A DNA stretch of 64,000 nucleotides from Steinernema hermaphroditum (taxonomy: Eukaryota; Nematoda; Chromadorea; Rhabditida; Steinernematidae), in NCBI GenBank assembly GCA_030435675.1, contig CM059623.1, positions 6,660,012 through 6,724,011 of the forward strand. Direction: 5' to 3'. Made by a program: the position numbers and the translations under genes. Below the pieces are notes generated by a model. It was given only the letters and a program-made list of their open reading frames with translations. It ran no database searches and was not told where the DNA came from. This document shows positions 11,627-22,714 of this stretch, piece by piece; position 1 is the first letter of the stretch; the number at the start of each line of letters is the position of its first letter.

Positions 11627-13065
11627 TTGGGCTGGAACATTGAAAATGGGCCACTTTTGTAATGGTTGCTTAATTGTATTGTTTCAACCATTTCACTTCA
11701 AGGTATTTACCATTTGATTGAATAACCTCAGCCCACTCCTCGGGCAAAGGCAGGACCCATTGTTCATAGAATATGCGCAGTTTCGAGTTCAAAAATGTTT
11801 TTGAATTATTTTTTGTCTTATTGGGAGTAATTTCCTCTGATATCGTTATTTGTAGGCGAGCATTGATTATAGTTAGATAGAGATAAGAGAGTGCTATAAA
11901 AGAAGCAAAAAAGGAAGCTCTCAGCTCAAAGTGGAAAGCCATTCCGGGGGTCAACTTGAAAATATGAGGTCTTCACACCAAAATGTGAAGTGTGACTTTT
12001 TCCACATTTGGCCTCTATTTCCATAAAGTGGAAATGAGCTCGAGGAGTCGCTATGTGGGAATGGTAGCTGTGAGTGAGAGCTATTTGACTTTGACTTTGA
12101 CTTTATTCACGACTCAAAGGCATTTCGCCTTGCATGACACCGAATAATAGACAAACAGAGGATGTCTCATTGCTGCGGGCTTCATCCTTGGCGTAGCGGT
12201 GGTGTCGAACCGGTCGTAGACGGCGCGCTTCATGGGGTATCTGAGAATCAGCAAAACATCGGAAATGGCGGTGGAATATCTTCTTCGCGGGCGTTTGGAC
12301 CACTTGGGTAGCTTCGGGGCTCGCCTCTGCTTCGGAGAGATGAGTCCGTGTTCCGAGAGTTGCATATTCGGTGCTGATGGTGTCCTCAGGGCGTCGGTGA
12401 CCTTTGGGATGGCATTCTTCCTTCCTGGCGTCGGACATCTTGTTGTCAGCGGTGGTGGGACTACGGCTTCCGGGTGTCCCAATTCCCTCTGGAAGCCGGA
12501 AAACTCATACATGCCACAGGGTTTGCCATCTGATCAAACCAGACACTCAGAGAGCGACCGGAGGGACCGACCGCTCGCCACCGCGACACGAGTGAGACTC
12601 CGAGAGCTATTTACCTGCTTTATATCCCCATTCTCTGTTACGGTACTGAACCAATTGGAAACGTTGGCGTTAACGGAGCATGCTCCAATCCGATGATCCG
12701 AAAAGACCATCTTTTTGAGATTAGCTCATGTTGTGATAAACGATCAACACAGGATTAGGTGCGTTCGGTAGGTTAGACGAAAGGAAGGCCGTGGCTGAAA
12801 GCCGTCACCGTCAATCACATAATTAATACCATAGGCAGCCCAAACATCACTTCGCATTTTGTCATCTCGAGGAGCCAGAAAAATGACCGTCAAGATAGAA
12901 TAAGCCTCCAACACCAGGAGGAATGCAATGTGCAAGCCGCCAATCATAGTGTGGGGTGAGAGTTCGCTGTACTCAACAACTCATCCATCTATTTTGCCAT
13001 AACTGTAAACATGGCGAAAAAAATGAATGTTTACCAAATGGCCCATTTTCAATGTGCCAACCCAA
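11627..13065 (-). mobile_element. Mariner-like DNA transposon relic with terminal inverted repeats
   Basis: Left end TTGGGCTGGAACATTGAAAA and right end (reverse complement) TTGGGTTGGCACATTGAAAA are inverted and match at 24 of the first 26 positions. Both ends are flanked by TA (11625-11626 and 13066-13067), the mariner target duplication. On the minus strand near the left end (about 11670-11790) a decayed ORF ends with PLPEEWAEVIQSNGKYLEV, resembling the C-terminus of mariner transposases. No intact transposase remains. Removing the inserted retroposon (12087-12601) leaves about 0.9 kb, shorter than a full mariner, so there are internal deletions. Confidence 0.7.
12087..12601 (-). mobile_element. 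Non-autonomous non-LTR retroposon, copy 1 (inserted in the mariner relic)
   Basis: A 515-bp element flanked by a perfect 11-bp target duplication GAGAGCTATTT (12076-12086 and 12602-12612). Read on the minus strand it ends in an AATAAA signal followed by a short tandem tail of GTCAAA units. Its 5' end (GCGGTGGCGAGCGGTCGGTC) resembles the 5' leader of the RTE-type LINE at 50832-53897. A second copy lies at 29524-30009. It has a weak residual ORF on the minus strand (CAVYDRFD-like motif shared by both copies) but no reverse transcriptase. Confidence 0.8.
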
Positions 13066-13067
13066 TA

Positions 13068-14173
13068 GCTTTGAACATTCATTCAAAAGATAAATGGTAT
13101 TATTTAAGAAAACTTTAAAAACGGCCATATACAGGCCCAGCTGGACGTCACTTCTTAATTGACCTTTTCCCGGTCCAAAGCCACCAGCCGAGGCGGTGCT
13201 GTTGTAAGGAAGCGATCCTACAGATAATGACGCGCTGACTCTGTCTCTGTGTCGCCGAGAGGAGACGCGACGGCGACATCTGCTCCCGATCTTCGGTACT
13301 TTTGTTTTATTGCGCTTCGAAGACGTCAGAGACGTGTTCCGAGTGGTTAACGAGTGTTTGGCTCGTGGAGATCGGCGATCGACTTCGATGACCCTCGGAA
13401 GTCTTCGCAGCAAAGTGCAGCTCTGATGAGGTTAGTCTTCCAAGTGCACGGAATGGCGTTTTCGAAGAGTCTTCGTGGAAAGGCGAAGACGACGCACGAA
13501 CTGGGGCGCTCAGTGATGCGCCGACAAACGGAAGCGAGCAAAGACACCCCGGAGGAACCTACGAGAACCTCGGGACTGCTTGGATATGAAATCTACTCTC
13601 CATTTTCCACTAGATTGGTCACCCTCGGAGCTGTCCCATGTGATCTGTAGCAGCCTCCTCTCCTGCACCACGCATGTCGAGTTGACACGATTTTCTCTCT
13701 TTTCTTCGCTCCTTGGCCTTTCCGGGTGCCCTTTTATCTCAGCTTCCGATCGCTCGCACAGAAATTGCAAAGATTCGTCACTTCTGGCACTTTCCACTAG
13801 ATTGGTCCCATCGGCCACGGGGCCTCCGAAATGGCCCCGATCTCTGTCCTCTCCGCTCCCTTCCGCCGTTCAAACCCTCAATCCGCGGAGAATCACCAAA
13901 AACGCGTCGGATAAGCACCCTTCTCTTCGTTCGGAACGAGGTGAATCCTCGGAAAAGTCCTGTAACGTCATTTATTCGGGTAAACTCCTTAGACGCAGAA
14001 GATGCTTTCAGAATGACGCCGATAATCGAATTCTGTGTCGCCGAATCCATTCACCGCTTCTCCTCGGTGGCTGCTAAGAGGGCGGAGGGGTACGGTAGCG
14101 CCTATTTTTGGATTTTCGAGGCATTAGACGTTTTGTTCAAGAGGTGTGACGATGTTTTTCGTAAAGGCCTGTT
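13068..14173. other. Intergenic sequence without a convincing gene
   Basis: Short overlapping ORFs on both strands only. The phrase TTTTCCACTAGATTGGTC recurs about 190 bp apart (near 13600 and 13790), a weak local duplication. No splice-consistent coding structure was found. Confidence 0.4.
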
Positions 14174-15006
14174 TACAAGAAACAAACGACAGCACTTCCG
14201 CAAGACGGCCATAGTACCCTGCATTTGCCGCGCCAGGGCGATCGCGGCAGGAACCAACAATTCCGATCGCCCTTTGCTCCTAGATCCATCATTTTCATAA
14301 GACTCACCGGAAAAGTGGTGTGCATTTTCATTTTTCTTTTCATAGCACTCCATTTATCACCAAAATATGTAGGAAGAACACAAAACATGAGCTGAAGGTA
14401 GGTCTTCTGTACGATATAACAGAAATGTTTTCTGTTTCGCAGATTTCGTTCATTCTTTTTAACACGCTCGTCCGCAAAGGTACCTTGACAAGATTGGCTA
14501 GTTGAACACATCGGTCTATGTAAATTTCACATTTGAGCAGCGAAAAGAAGACGGCGATATCTCTCGTGGGTCTCGCCACGATGGGCTTGCCACGCCAACT
14601 GCAGATACAGTTACAGAAGAATTCTCCAAAAACTGTGAAATTTCTATGGACTGTGGCTTTTGATCGGTGAATTTCGTGTGGATAGCTTTGTGAAGGGGTG
14701 TGGAAATGAATATAACAGAAAAGAAAGTGTACGCTATGCGTAAAACAAGAAAATGCACTTGCTGCATAAGGCCCTGAAGCCCTTTTAGTCTTATTTTTGT
14801 GTTCTTCCTACATGTTTTGGTGATAAATGGAGTGCTATGAAAAGAAAAATGAAAATGCACACCAATTTTCCGGTAAGTCCTATGAAAATGATGGATCTAG
14901 GAGGAAAGGGCGATCGGAATTGTTGGTTCCTGCCGCGATCACCCTGGCGCGGCAAATGCAGGGTACTATGGCCGTCTTGCGGAAGTGCTGTCGTTTGTTT
15001 CTTGTA
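14174..15006. mobile_element. Fold-back element with 212-bp terminal inverted repeats
   Basis: Left arm 14174-14385 and right arm 14795-15006 are near-identical inverted copies of 212 bp each, with a 409-bp middle that codes for nothing recognisable. The arms begin TACAAGAAACAAACGACAGC. The structure is that of a non-autonomous DNA transposon (long-TIR MITE or fold-back). No clear target duplication could be assigned. Confidence 0.8.
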
Positions 15007-15206
15007 GCTGTTTATACTCTGCGCGACAGCGCGACGTGTCGCGCAGCGCGGCGACCGGTTGTTGCCTGTCGCGCAGTCGCGCAGCTAAGCGACACAGTGA
15101 GTGCGTTTATACTCTGCGCGACTGTGCGACCTGTCGCGCAACGCGACGACCGGTTTTGCTGCCGCTCACCTCGCTGAGCTGCAGGGTGTGTGTCGCGCAG
15201 CTGCAT
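15007..15206. repeat. GC-rich TCGCGCAG-type repeat cluster
   Basis: Two tandem partial copies of a sequence starting GTTTATACTCTGCGCGAC, packed with TCGCGCAG and its inverse and therefore rich in CpG and small palindromes. The same sequence family forms the outer arms of the palindrome at 15919-17392. Confidence 0.65.
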
Positions 15207-15446
15207 AGTCAGTTTTTTGTGCAAAATTCATCGGATTTTTTTTGTTTCAACGTATTTTTTGTGCAGGTTGATGACTTGCGTGTAGGTTTCTTGGGTTTTG
15301 CTAGATTCGTCCACGTTCATTGACTACGAATCCCTCTGTTTTTGGGAGTACATGTTCTTCTTATCGCAGAGCGGCGAGCATATTTTTGTTTTCGACAATC
15401 ACTCTAACCTACAGTAAGCCGATGCTAGGAACGGGCCACAATTAGG

Positions 15447-15640
15447 TAAATGTCGCATGTTCGTACCAATTTGGGAAACCCCGGGAACGTGATTTTGGGA
15501 AGATTTTAGCGCATGGCTCATTTGTTAGTAAATGTCGTAGGTTCGTACCAACTTGGGAAACCTCGGGAACGTGATTTTGGGAAGATTTTAAGCCTTTGCT
15601 ACTTTGGTAGTAAATTTCGTAGGTTCTACCTGCTCACAGC
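15447..15640 (+). repeat. 82-bp tandem repeat, about 2.3 copies
   Basis: Units start at 15447, 15529 and 15611 (spacing exactly 82). They share TAAATGTCG, TTCGTACCAA and GGGAACGTGATTTTGGGAAG with a few substitutions. The rest of 15207-15918 holds no recognisable gene. Confidence 0.75.
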
Positions 15641-15918
15641 AGGTCATAACTTGGAAAGTTCGCACGTTCGATTAAGCTGGAAATCACCATGGGAGGTTGA
15701 TTTATGCCAACTTTGCTGGTTTTTGGTGAGGTTAGGTTAATCTGCGATCCACCTTGGTCCCGCCACGAACACCCAAACACTTTTGAAGGCGAAGTGCCTT
15801 GCAGAGAATATCACCAATAATCATGATTGTAGTGATAGTTCCACAAGATCTTATCATGAAACAGCAAGATATCTGTCATATCTGTGATCGAAGCTGTCGC
15901 GCAGAGTATAAACACCTA

Positions 15919-17392
15919 CGCGACAGCAAAACGTGTCGCGCAGCGCGACGACCGGTCGCACAGCTGCGCGACAGGCAAGGGGCGTTTATACTCCAGGCGA
16001 CTGTCGCGCAGAGTATACAGTGGCGGCCATATAAATAAGGCACCCCCCTGAGAAAACTTGTTTTCTTCAGTAAACATCACAAATGAAACCGATTAGATGT
16101 CTATATGTCAGAATCGGATTCTACAAGCTTTGCCGAACAAGATAGAATTAATCACGCCACTTGAAACACAGAAAATCGAACCCAAAATAATCCATATTTT
16201 GGTCGTACCAAATTCGCCGCGGCCATATAAATAAGGCACCCCATGTATTTGGTGTTCTAAATGCGCTAATAATGCACAAAAACACAATGACTGACTAGTA
16301 CTTCTTGACTAACATTAATACTCGGTAGGATAGCCCTTACTCGAAATAACTGCTCCGCAACGGCGCTTCATAGAACACCAGAAAAGTTCAAAAGGTTACC
16401 ATAGGGTCCGTTTTGAACAAATGTCGGGCTTTACTTAATGAAAATCAACTTAGAATCGGCTAAAACCACATAAAACACAGTTTTGGGCGTCGAAAATTAC
16501 ATAGGTGAGCAAATGAGATCATTTTAAATGCTTATGGACATCACTTCCCCTTCAAAACTTAGAACCCCAACTTGGTCTGCATTCTTGTCCGGGTCCCGGA
16601 ACGATCTGAAAGAAGGAGTTTCTGAAATTTTCTTTCGCTTCTACGTTGTAGAGCGCATGGGAAAACCCCTTCTGGTCATCTTATGCTAATTGCCTAATAC
16701 TATATATGAAATAAAGCTGGACCTTTCAAAATCCTTTGAAAAACAACGTTTTTCCATTGTAAATTCCATGCTATGAGATGTCCACATCCGGAATTCGCTT
16801 GAATTCCATTTTTCATGGAATAGAACATAAGTAGGGGTTTTCCCATGCGCTCTACAACGTAGAAGCGAAAGAAAATTTCAGAAACTCCTTCTTTCAGATC
16901 GTTCCGGGACCCGGACAAGAATGCAGACCAAGTTGGGGTTCTAAGTTTTGAAGGGGAAGTGATGTCCATAAGCATTTAAAATGATCTCATTTGCTCACCT
17001 ATGTAATTTTCGACGCCCAAAACTGTGTTTTATGTGGTTTTAGCCGATTCTAAGTTGATTTTCATTAAGTAAAGCCCGACATTTGTTCAAAACGGACCCT
17101 ATGGTAACCTTTTGAACTTTTCTGGTGTTCTATGAAGCGCCGTTGCGGAGCAGTTATTTCGAGTAAGGGCTATCCTACCGAGTATTAATGTTAGTCAAGC
17201 AGTACTAGTCAGTCATTGTGTTTTTGTGCATTATTAGCGCATTTAGAACACCAAATACATGGGGTGCCTTATTTATATGGCCGCCACTGTATACTCTGCG
17301 CGACAGTCGCCTGGAGTATAAACGCCCTTTGCCTGTCGCGCAGCTGTGCGACCGGTCGTCGCGCTGCGCGACACGTTTTGCTGTCGCACAGT
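15919..17392. repeat. 1.5-kb palindrome
   Basis: Near-perfect inverted repeat centred at about 16750. Left arm 15919-16047 plus 16221-16677; right arm about 16826-17392. The outer 0.1 kb of each arm is the GC-rich TCGCGCAG family; the inner part is Tc1-like terminal sequence. The left arm is interrupted by about 170 bp (16048-16220) of unrelated sequence. Confidence 0.8.
16018..17289. mobile_element. Tc1-like fold-back (non-autonomous) element
   Basis: Both ends read CAGTGGCGGCCATATAAATA outward-in and both are flanked by TA (16016-16017, 17290-17291), the Tc1/mariner target duplication. The inverted arms extend more than 450 bp and leave a loop of only about 150 bp, with no transposase. The left end carries a partial duplicate of the terminus (GGCCATATAAATAAGGCACC again at 16221), suggesting nested insertion or rearrangement. 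Confidence 0.7.
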
Positions 17393-19762
17393 CGCGCAGA
17401 GTATAAACAGGCCTTAAGGTTTGATGGGTGAGGGATGTCATGTGCATCCCCTCACTGGTCTAGGGAACACGGCTACCTTTCGTGGGCTCTATGTCCAGAT
17501 TTGATCGTTTTCAAGATATGAGTCAACGCAAATGTGAACAAGAATGGACCCAAGCTCTCTGGAAAGCGCCAGCTGCTCCATATCCCTTCCGATTTCCAGA
17601 AGACGGAAGTAGTTCACCAGAACGTAAATAATTCATTCACATTCCCTATTTCCGGACGCAACCGATTCCCCCCATGGCCCTCCCCTCCTCGTCCTCGAAT
17701 GGAACTCCAGGCGATTCAATTACCTCTCCACGGAATCCTCCGCCACTCCCTTCGCGAACTCTGGCCTCCCGAAATAGAATACCCTGCACAGAACTTCGAC
17801 GGCAACGCCGCCGTCGCGGCTATGAGTTCGGCCAACGGCAGCTGTTTTGATCTCTGGGTAGGTCCGATCCGAGAGTGGCCAATCGGGCACCAAGTGTTTC
17901 TCCGTCGCCGTCTCCTCGGCGCACTTTCAGTCTTTCGGAATTCGTTTTTGTTTCGTGTTTGCGTGCCGAAGATCGGGTTTCGCGTTGGGAGCACGTTTTG
18001 GGCCATTTCGGGAGGACCACCCACGAAGGAGCCTCCGACACTCGATCCTCTAGATCCCAGAGCTTCCCCACATCCCCAAAATGCGTTGTTTCCGGATACT
18101 GTAGGCCCATTTTGTATGCGCACTCTCCGCAACGGAACCTCCTTCTTCGTCGTTTTCCCACGGCGCACTTCCAGAATCCCCCACTCCGCGTCTTCCACTT
18201 GTCACCTTCCTCTAAAAAGCCGTCAGCGTTGAAACTCTTTGGTCCGGTTACTCTCGGCTGTCGGCGGCTCATCCCCGGAGGTGTCAATGCAACTCGTTAA
18301 AAACAAAACCGTCGCGCCGGTGGGCGGCACAACGCGTGTGCCTCCGCTGTTTACGGTGCACCCCGAAGTGTCGCCTTCTCCGCTCCACGAGTCCAAAACA
18401 CACCCAGAATCCGAACGGCTTCCGCGGCTAAATCTTTGCAAATGGTCCCAAAATACCACACAAACAATCATTGTCCTCTGATAAAAGGGATAAACATAAT
18501 TACACGCTCTCAGATCTAGTTCCGCTCCTCCCAGAAGCGCCTCTGCCAGCAGAACACAGGCAAAACGGGGTTAGCGCTCCAAGGGCACAACGTCCACATG
18601 CTTCTGATCCTTGAAAAAATTCGATCCCCTAAGCGACCCTCCGCTGACCTGAGCTGCGGCTTCCTCTGCCGCAGGCTTAATCCGTGAGGTCTCTTTCTCG
18701 CTCATAATCGGCTTTCGCGCGATTCCAGGAACCCTCGCGCGCCTCGCTCCTCCCCAATCCACCCTAAGGGACCGTTTGACGTCACACAGCGGCGCTTCCC
18801 GACTTAAGAAGCGAGGATGGCCCACGGTCGGTCATTTGGCCCCTAAGTGCAGTCATGATGAGAACGGGCGTACCCGTGTCCTGTCCCGGGAAGCTAAGGC
18901 ACGGTGATTATAGAGCGCTTTCTGATGTCCTCTAGTTTTCGCTTGAGAAGAAGAGCGCCTTTCGCGACGAAAACAACGCTTTTATAGCCGAGTAATTGCT
19001 TTTGCGGAAAGTCTTTGAAAGTCGTTTTTCTGTGCACGATTTCTAACCCTTTGCTGCCTCGCTTCTGGCCTTCGAACTCGTCGTGATGGCAGAAGATTTC
19101 GAGAGATCATTGCCTCGTTAGGCTAGCATTAGCCGATTCCATCTCCTGATGTTTCCGATCCCTCCCGTGTACCTCATCGAAATCGCCTTCCATGTCACTC
19201 GTTCCACTCCTCTTCCTGGAAATCCGTCGATTATACACCAGGCGATTCGATGAGCTTATCCATAAGCCGATCTCAAGACGTGATCGGGCGGATACGCTTC
19301 CGGAGTCCCGACCCGATCTCATCTTCGAAAAAGCCCTTGCCGGGAAATTACCATAATTACCGGTACTATACCCCCGTCAGTGACCGTTGGTGTGAGCGTC
19401 AAAAACGCCGGAATCTCTGAGCTCTCATAAAGCGCATTAGAGAGAATCGAATCACGCACCAAGGAGCGGCACCGTTGCTCCCCACGCGTTGCACGCGTGT
19501 CCTTTCCCCGAAGCCTTTAAACTTCGGTGGAACCCGTGCAGGGGGCGTCGTCCTTCTCAAAACAATCTCCGTTCATCCACGCGGACAGTTACTCGCCGCC
19601 CTGGGGTAATTAATCGGGCCGCTTCCACGCCTCTCCGGACAACAGGTGGCGGCGCACTCCGCCTCCTCCCCAAAACACGAGTTTCGCGATGGTTTCATCA
19701 GTCGCGTGTCGTCTCCCCCCTTACGTCAACCTCATTTGTCACTCCAGGTTTTTGGATTCACA
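17393..19762. other. Long stretch without a convincing gene
   Basis: Many mid-length overlapping ORFs on both strands (especially 17534-18480) lack domains, and none chains through plausible short introns. A 44-aa minus-strand ORF at 18571-18704 (starts MSEKETSR, ends VDVVPLER) looks protein-like but has no recognised relatives. The region probably includes distal promoter of the globin gene. Confidence 0.35.
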
Positions 19763-20960
19763 ATGGGAAACGCCAAATCGTGCGAGGAGTCGCCTCAGAG
19801 CCAGAAGAAGTCGTCGCCGAAGATAGCCGAACCTAAGAAGAGCTACCAGAAGAAAAGTTCCGTAGCCAGCAAGGGAGCTGGCAGCGCTAGGTATGGACCT
19901 CTTCGTCCCACACTTCCAGAATTCCGTTTTAGATCGAGCATGAGCAGCGAGAGCGGCCGGAAGACGGTGATCCTGTCGAGTCAACAGCGACATATCATCA
20001 AATACTGTATGGACAACTCGAAGGACGACCTCGGCGAACGCATCTACCGGAGAGTCATCGAGAAACGCGACGACTTCCGCAGTTTCGTCGACAACCTGTC
20101 GAGGGTACGGTAGTGCGTTGGGCTTCTTGATAACTTCTAAAAAGCTGTTTGCTCTCAGTTCTAAAGACATCGGGGCTACTTCCATCCTCGTCTGTGCTAA
20201 AAGTCTCCTCCTCGGATCTTTGGTGGCCACGTGGTTAGGCCACAAATTGTGGAGTTCTTTGAAGAACGCGTGTAAAACGGATTTTGACCTGAGAACCCAA
20301 AGAGGAAGGGGACACTTCCTTGTCCTTCGCCCCCTCGTCATTTTGTGTCCTAAAGTGCACTGTCACCTCCGGGGGTCCCAGGGCACACTCACCTCGCTTT
20401 GTTCCAGGCAGAACGCTCGGAGATGAGCGAGGGGCTTCGCGGCTTCCTCAGATGCACCTGCTCCTCCCTCAACAACCTCGACGAGCTGCAGAGGATCGCC
20501 GAGGGCTTCGGCGAGAGGCACGTTGCCCTCCGGAGTAGCGGCTTCAAGCCCGACTTCTTCGCCACCATGGCCAGCGAAGTAACCACAGAATGTGCTTTCC
20601 TCGACGGCGCCCTTCACGGCTCCGATTGCCTCGCTGCTTGGAGCCAGCTCACCGGCATCATCTTCAGCTCCGTCCGCGACGGCTACTACGCCGAACTACG
20701 GCGCCTCCGCCGCTCCTCCAACTGCTTCTACAACGGTCGCGGCAAGAACTCCATCGACATGAGCACCGATGGCTCCACACGCGGCGACGAGGATCAGCAG
20801 TCCCGAAGGTATCGTATCCCTCCAGACCGGATGCCCAATCCGTTTCTCTTACAGGTCGATGTCCCCCGGGGTGGATGCAAGCGGCGGCGACGATTCTGAG
20901 GAACATGAGCTCCGCCATGTAGAGTCGAGCAACTTCCTTCTCCCACCTACCGTATACTAA
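19763..20960 (+). CDS. Nematode globin, probably N-myristoylated
   Basis: Haem-binding globin of the expanded nematode type; such proteins are often neuronal or sensory and some are membrane-attached. Four exons (19763-19890, 19933-20104, 20408-20808, 20855-20960) give 268 aa. The N-terminus MGNAKSC fits N-myristoylation at Gly2 with a possible palmitoylated Cys, followed by a Lys/Ser-rich linker. The globin fold follows: QRHIIKYCMDNSKDDLGERI (A-B helices), RDDFRSFVDNLS (C region), GFLRCTCSSLNNLDELQRIA (E-F), GERHVALRSSGFKP with the proximal His (F8), and AWSQLTGIIFSSVRDGYYAE (H). The C-terminal tail is acidic and Ser-rich. Intron 2 is 303 nt and starts GTACGGTAG. The start ATG is 18 nt past a TTTTTGG stretch; an upstream AG (CACTCCAG) could be a trans-splice site. 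The exact globin subfamily is not assigned. Confidence 0.8.
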
Positions 20961-21456
20961 GGATTCTCACTACTCTTTGGCGAACCGTTATTTGTTCTCA
21001 TGTGATCGCAATAAGATTCTAAATATATGTGTAAAAGTGTAAAAAAATATGTGTAAATATAAAGTCGTTCAACTGCGGGCTCTGTTCCAAACAACAAGAC
21101 CTGAGGAACGCGGTCCGAGAGGGCCGACAGTGTTTATTCTCCTCCAGGCGCCACTGGAGAATCACCTCGACTGAACACAGCAGAGAACACAATGGTAGCG
21201 TTCCACTAAGGGGCTCTCTCATCGCAAACACTAAAATCCAATAGCTCTTGTACAGCGAAACCCCGCTACAATAAATTCCCGTAACACCTAATACAGTTTA
21301 TGTAGAGATATACAGTATATAACCACCCAGCCCGCGAACCTTCCAGAGCCAAGCACGCCACGCTGCAAGGCGAGGAAGAAAAGAACTCATCAACTCATCG
21401 CTTAGCGTTTAATCCAACACCATTTATATACACAACACAACCGGTCTTATCACGTC
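20961..21456. other. Convergent intergenic region between globin and UBC9
   Basis: AT-rich 3' flanks of two convergent genes. No ORF with recognisable content; no canonical AATAAA stands out for either gene. Confidence 0.4.
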
Positions 21457-22049
21457 TTACCGATCAATCATTTGCGCCTGAACGACTTCTTCCCTGAATT
21501 GACTGGCCTGCTTGCGGACACGCTTGTCATACTCGGCCCTGAAAACGCACATTGAAAAAGGACCAACAGCATTGAACCTACCGATTTTGACAGTAAATCT
21601 GATACGCTTCGCCTTGAGCGGGGTCTTGGATGTTTGGATTATTAAGGAGATCTTGAATACCCAGTAAAAGCTGTCGAATTGAGATCGAAGGCTTCCAGTC
21701 CTTGTTTTCGTCGAGCAAGCTGAGGCACACGGTGCCCGAGGGATAGACGTTCGGATGAAATAACGGCGGTTCGAACCTACACTTCGGCGGCGTAGAAGGG
21801 AAGTCGTCTTTAAAGATCATTCGGAGCTGAAGAAGAAAGTTCACCATCGGCGTTCAATGCACGCCCACTAACCTTAAACAGACCCCCCTCCCAGGCAGTA
21901 CCCTTCTTCCCGGGTATAGCACATTCCCAGTTGAAGAGGTCCAGAGTGCCGTTGGCGTTCTTCGTGGGTTTTGCGATAAAGCCGAAGGGGTGATCCTTTC
22001 GCCACGCCTTTCGCTCCTCACTTAGGCGACCGGCCGCGATTCCGGACAT
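21457..22049 (-). CDS. ubc-9: UBC9, SUMO-conjugating E2 enzyme
   Basis: Transfers SUMO from the E1 to substrate lysines in the nucleus and cytoplasm. Three exons (21873-22049, 21582-21826, 21457-21538) give 167 aa, slightly longer than the usual 158 because of a C-terminal tail ([12 protein letters not shown]). Near-identical to family members throughout: [59 protein letters not shown], catalytic Cys in GTVCLSLL, and [20 protein letters not shown]. Introns are 46 and 43 nt. Confidence 0.97.
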
Positions 22050-22714
22050 GAATGCGAACCTATATCTGAAAGCACAAGCGCATACAGTAACAGCCACGGA
22101 AAGCGCACAAAACGGTTGAAGCGCCGCACCATTGCCACGGCCCCCATCGCGGACGCGCCAAGTAGCTTGCGCCTTTCAATTGGCGAAGTATTCTCCCAGG
22201 TCCTAGCGAAATGCGCTGCCCAGCTCCGCTCTTTCTTACCGAAGAAGGAGTTTCAGAGCGCTATCGACAAGTGCTCGTGGCGGCCATTCGGTGGTAGCAA
22301 TCACCCTATGTCGGGGACTCATCGCCGCTTCCACCGTCACCGCCCGATGCAGACGGTTTCGGACATCAAAGACCACAACTGTTTCGCGCCTTATCGCGAA
22401 ACATCACGCTTTTAGGATATTGTCGTCAGACAAACCCGCTAAGATTCGCTTTTTCAAATTACAATCCGAATTTCGGAAACTCTTCGCAAGACCCAAATCC
22501 GGTTCAAATGCAAGCCGCCGTTACGTCCTCAGAACGGCGCGCGCCTAATCACGTTCCCCAAACGTTCTAAGGCAGCGTTCTCAAATGGCAATTCATCAAA
22601 TGAATCACGGAACCGTTTGCAGCGACGGTTTTGTGTGCCTCTGATTGATTTATACGCCTATCACGCGGAACATCGCCTTTTCGTCGTTCGCTCATTTATT
22701 CTACCCAATCGCCA
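22050..22714. promoter_or_regulatory. Divergent upstream region between UBC9 and the TTR-like gene
   Basis: No convincing coding sequence; short ORFs only. It lies head-to-head between two divergent genes and so should contain both promoters. The last 100 bp before the TTR-like ATG are AT-richer. Confidence 0.35.

Noticed and set aside
10904..11654. ORFs overlapping VPS29 in other frames
   Set aside because: They run through VPS29 exons and introns and lack family matches; the spliced VPS29 model explains the region.
14102..14860. ORFs inside the 833-bp fold-back element
   Set aside because: Arms give mirror-image ORFs on opposite strands; no transposase motif.
17534..18480. Cluster of ORFs of 70-230 codons on both strands
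   Set aside because: All frames overlap one another, none has a recognisable domain and no chain of short introns fits.
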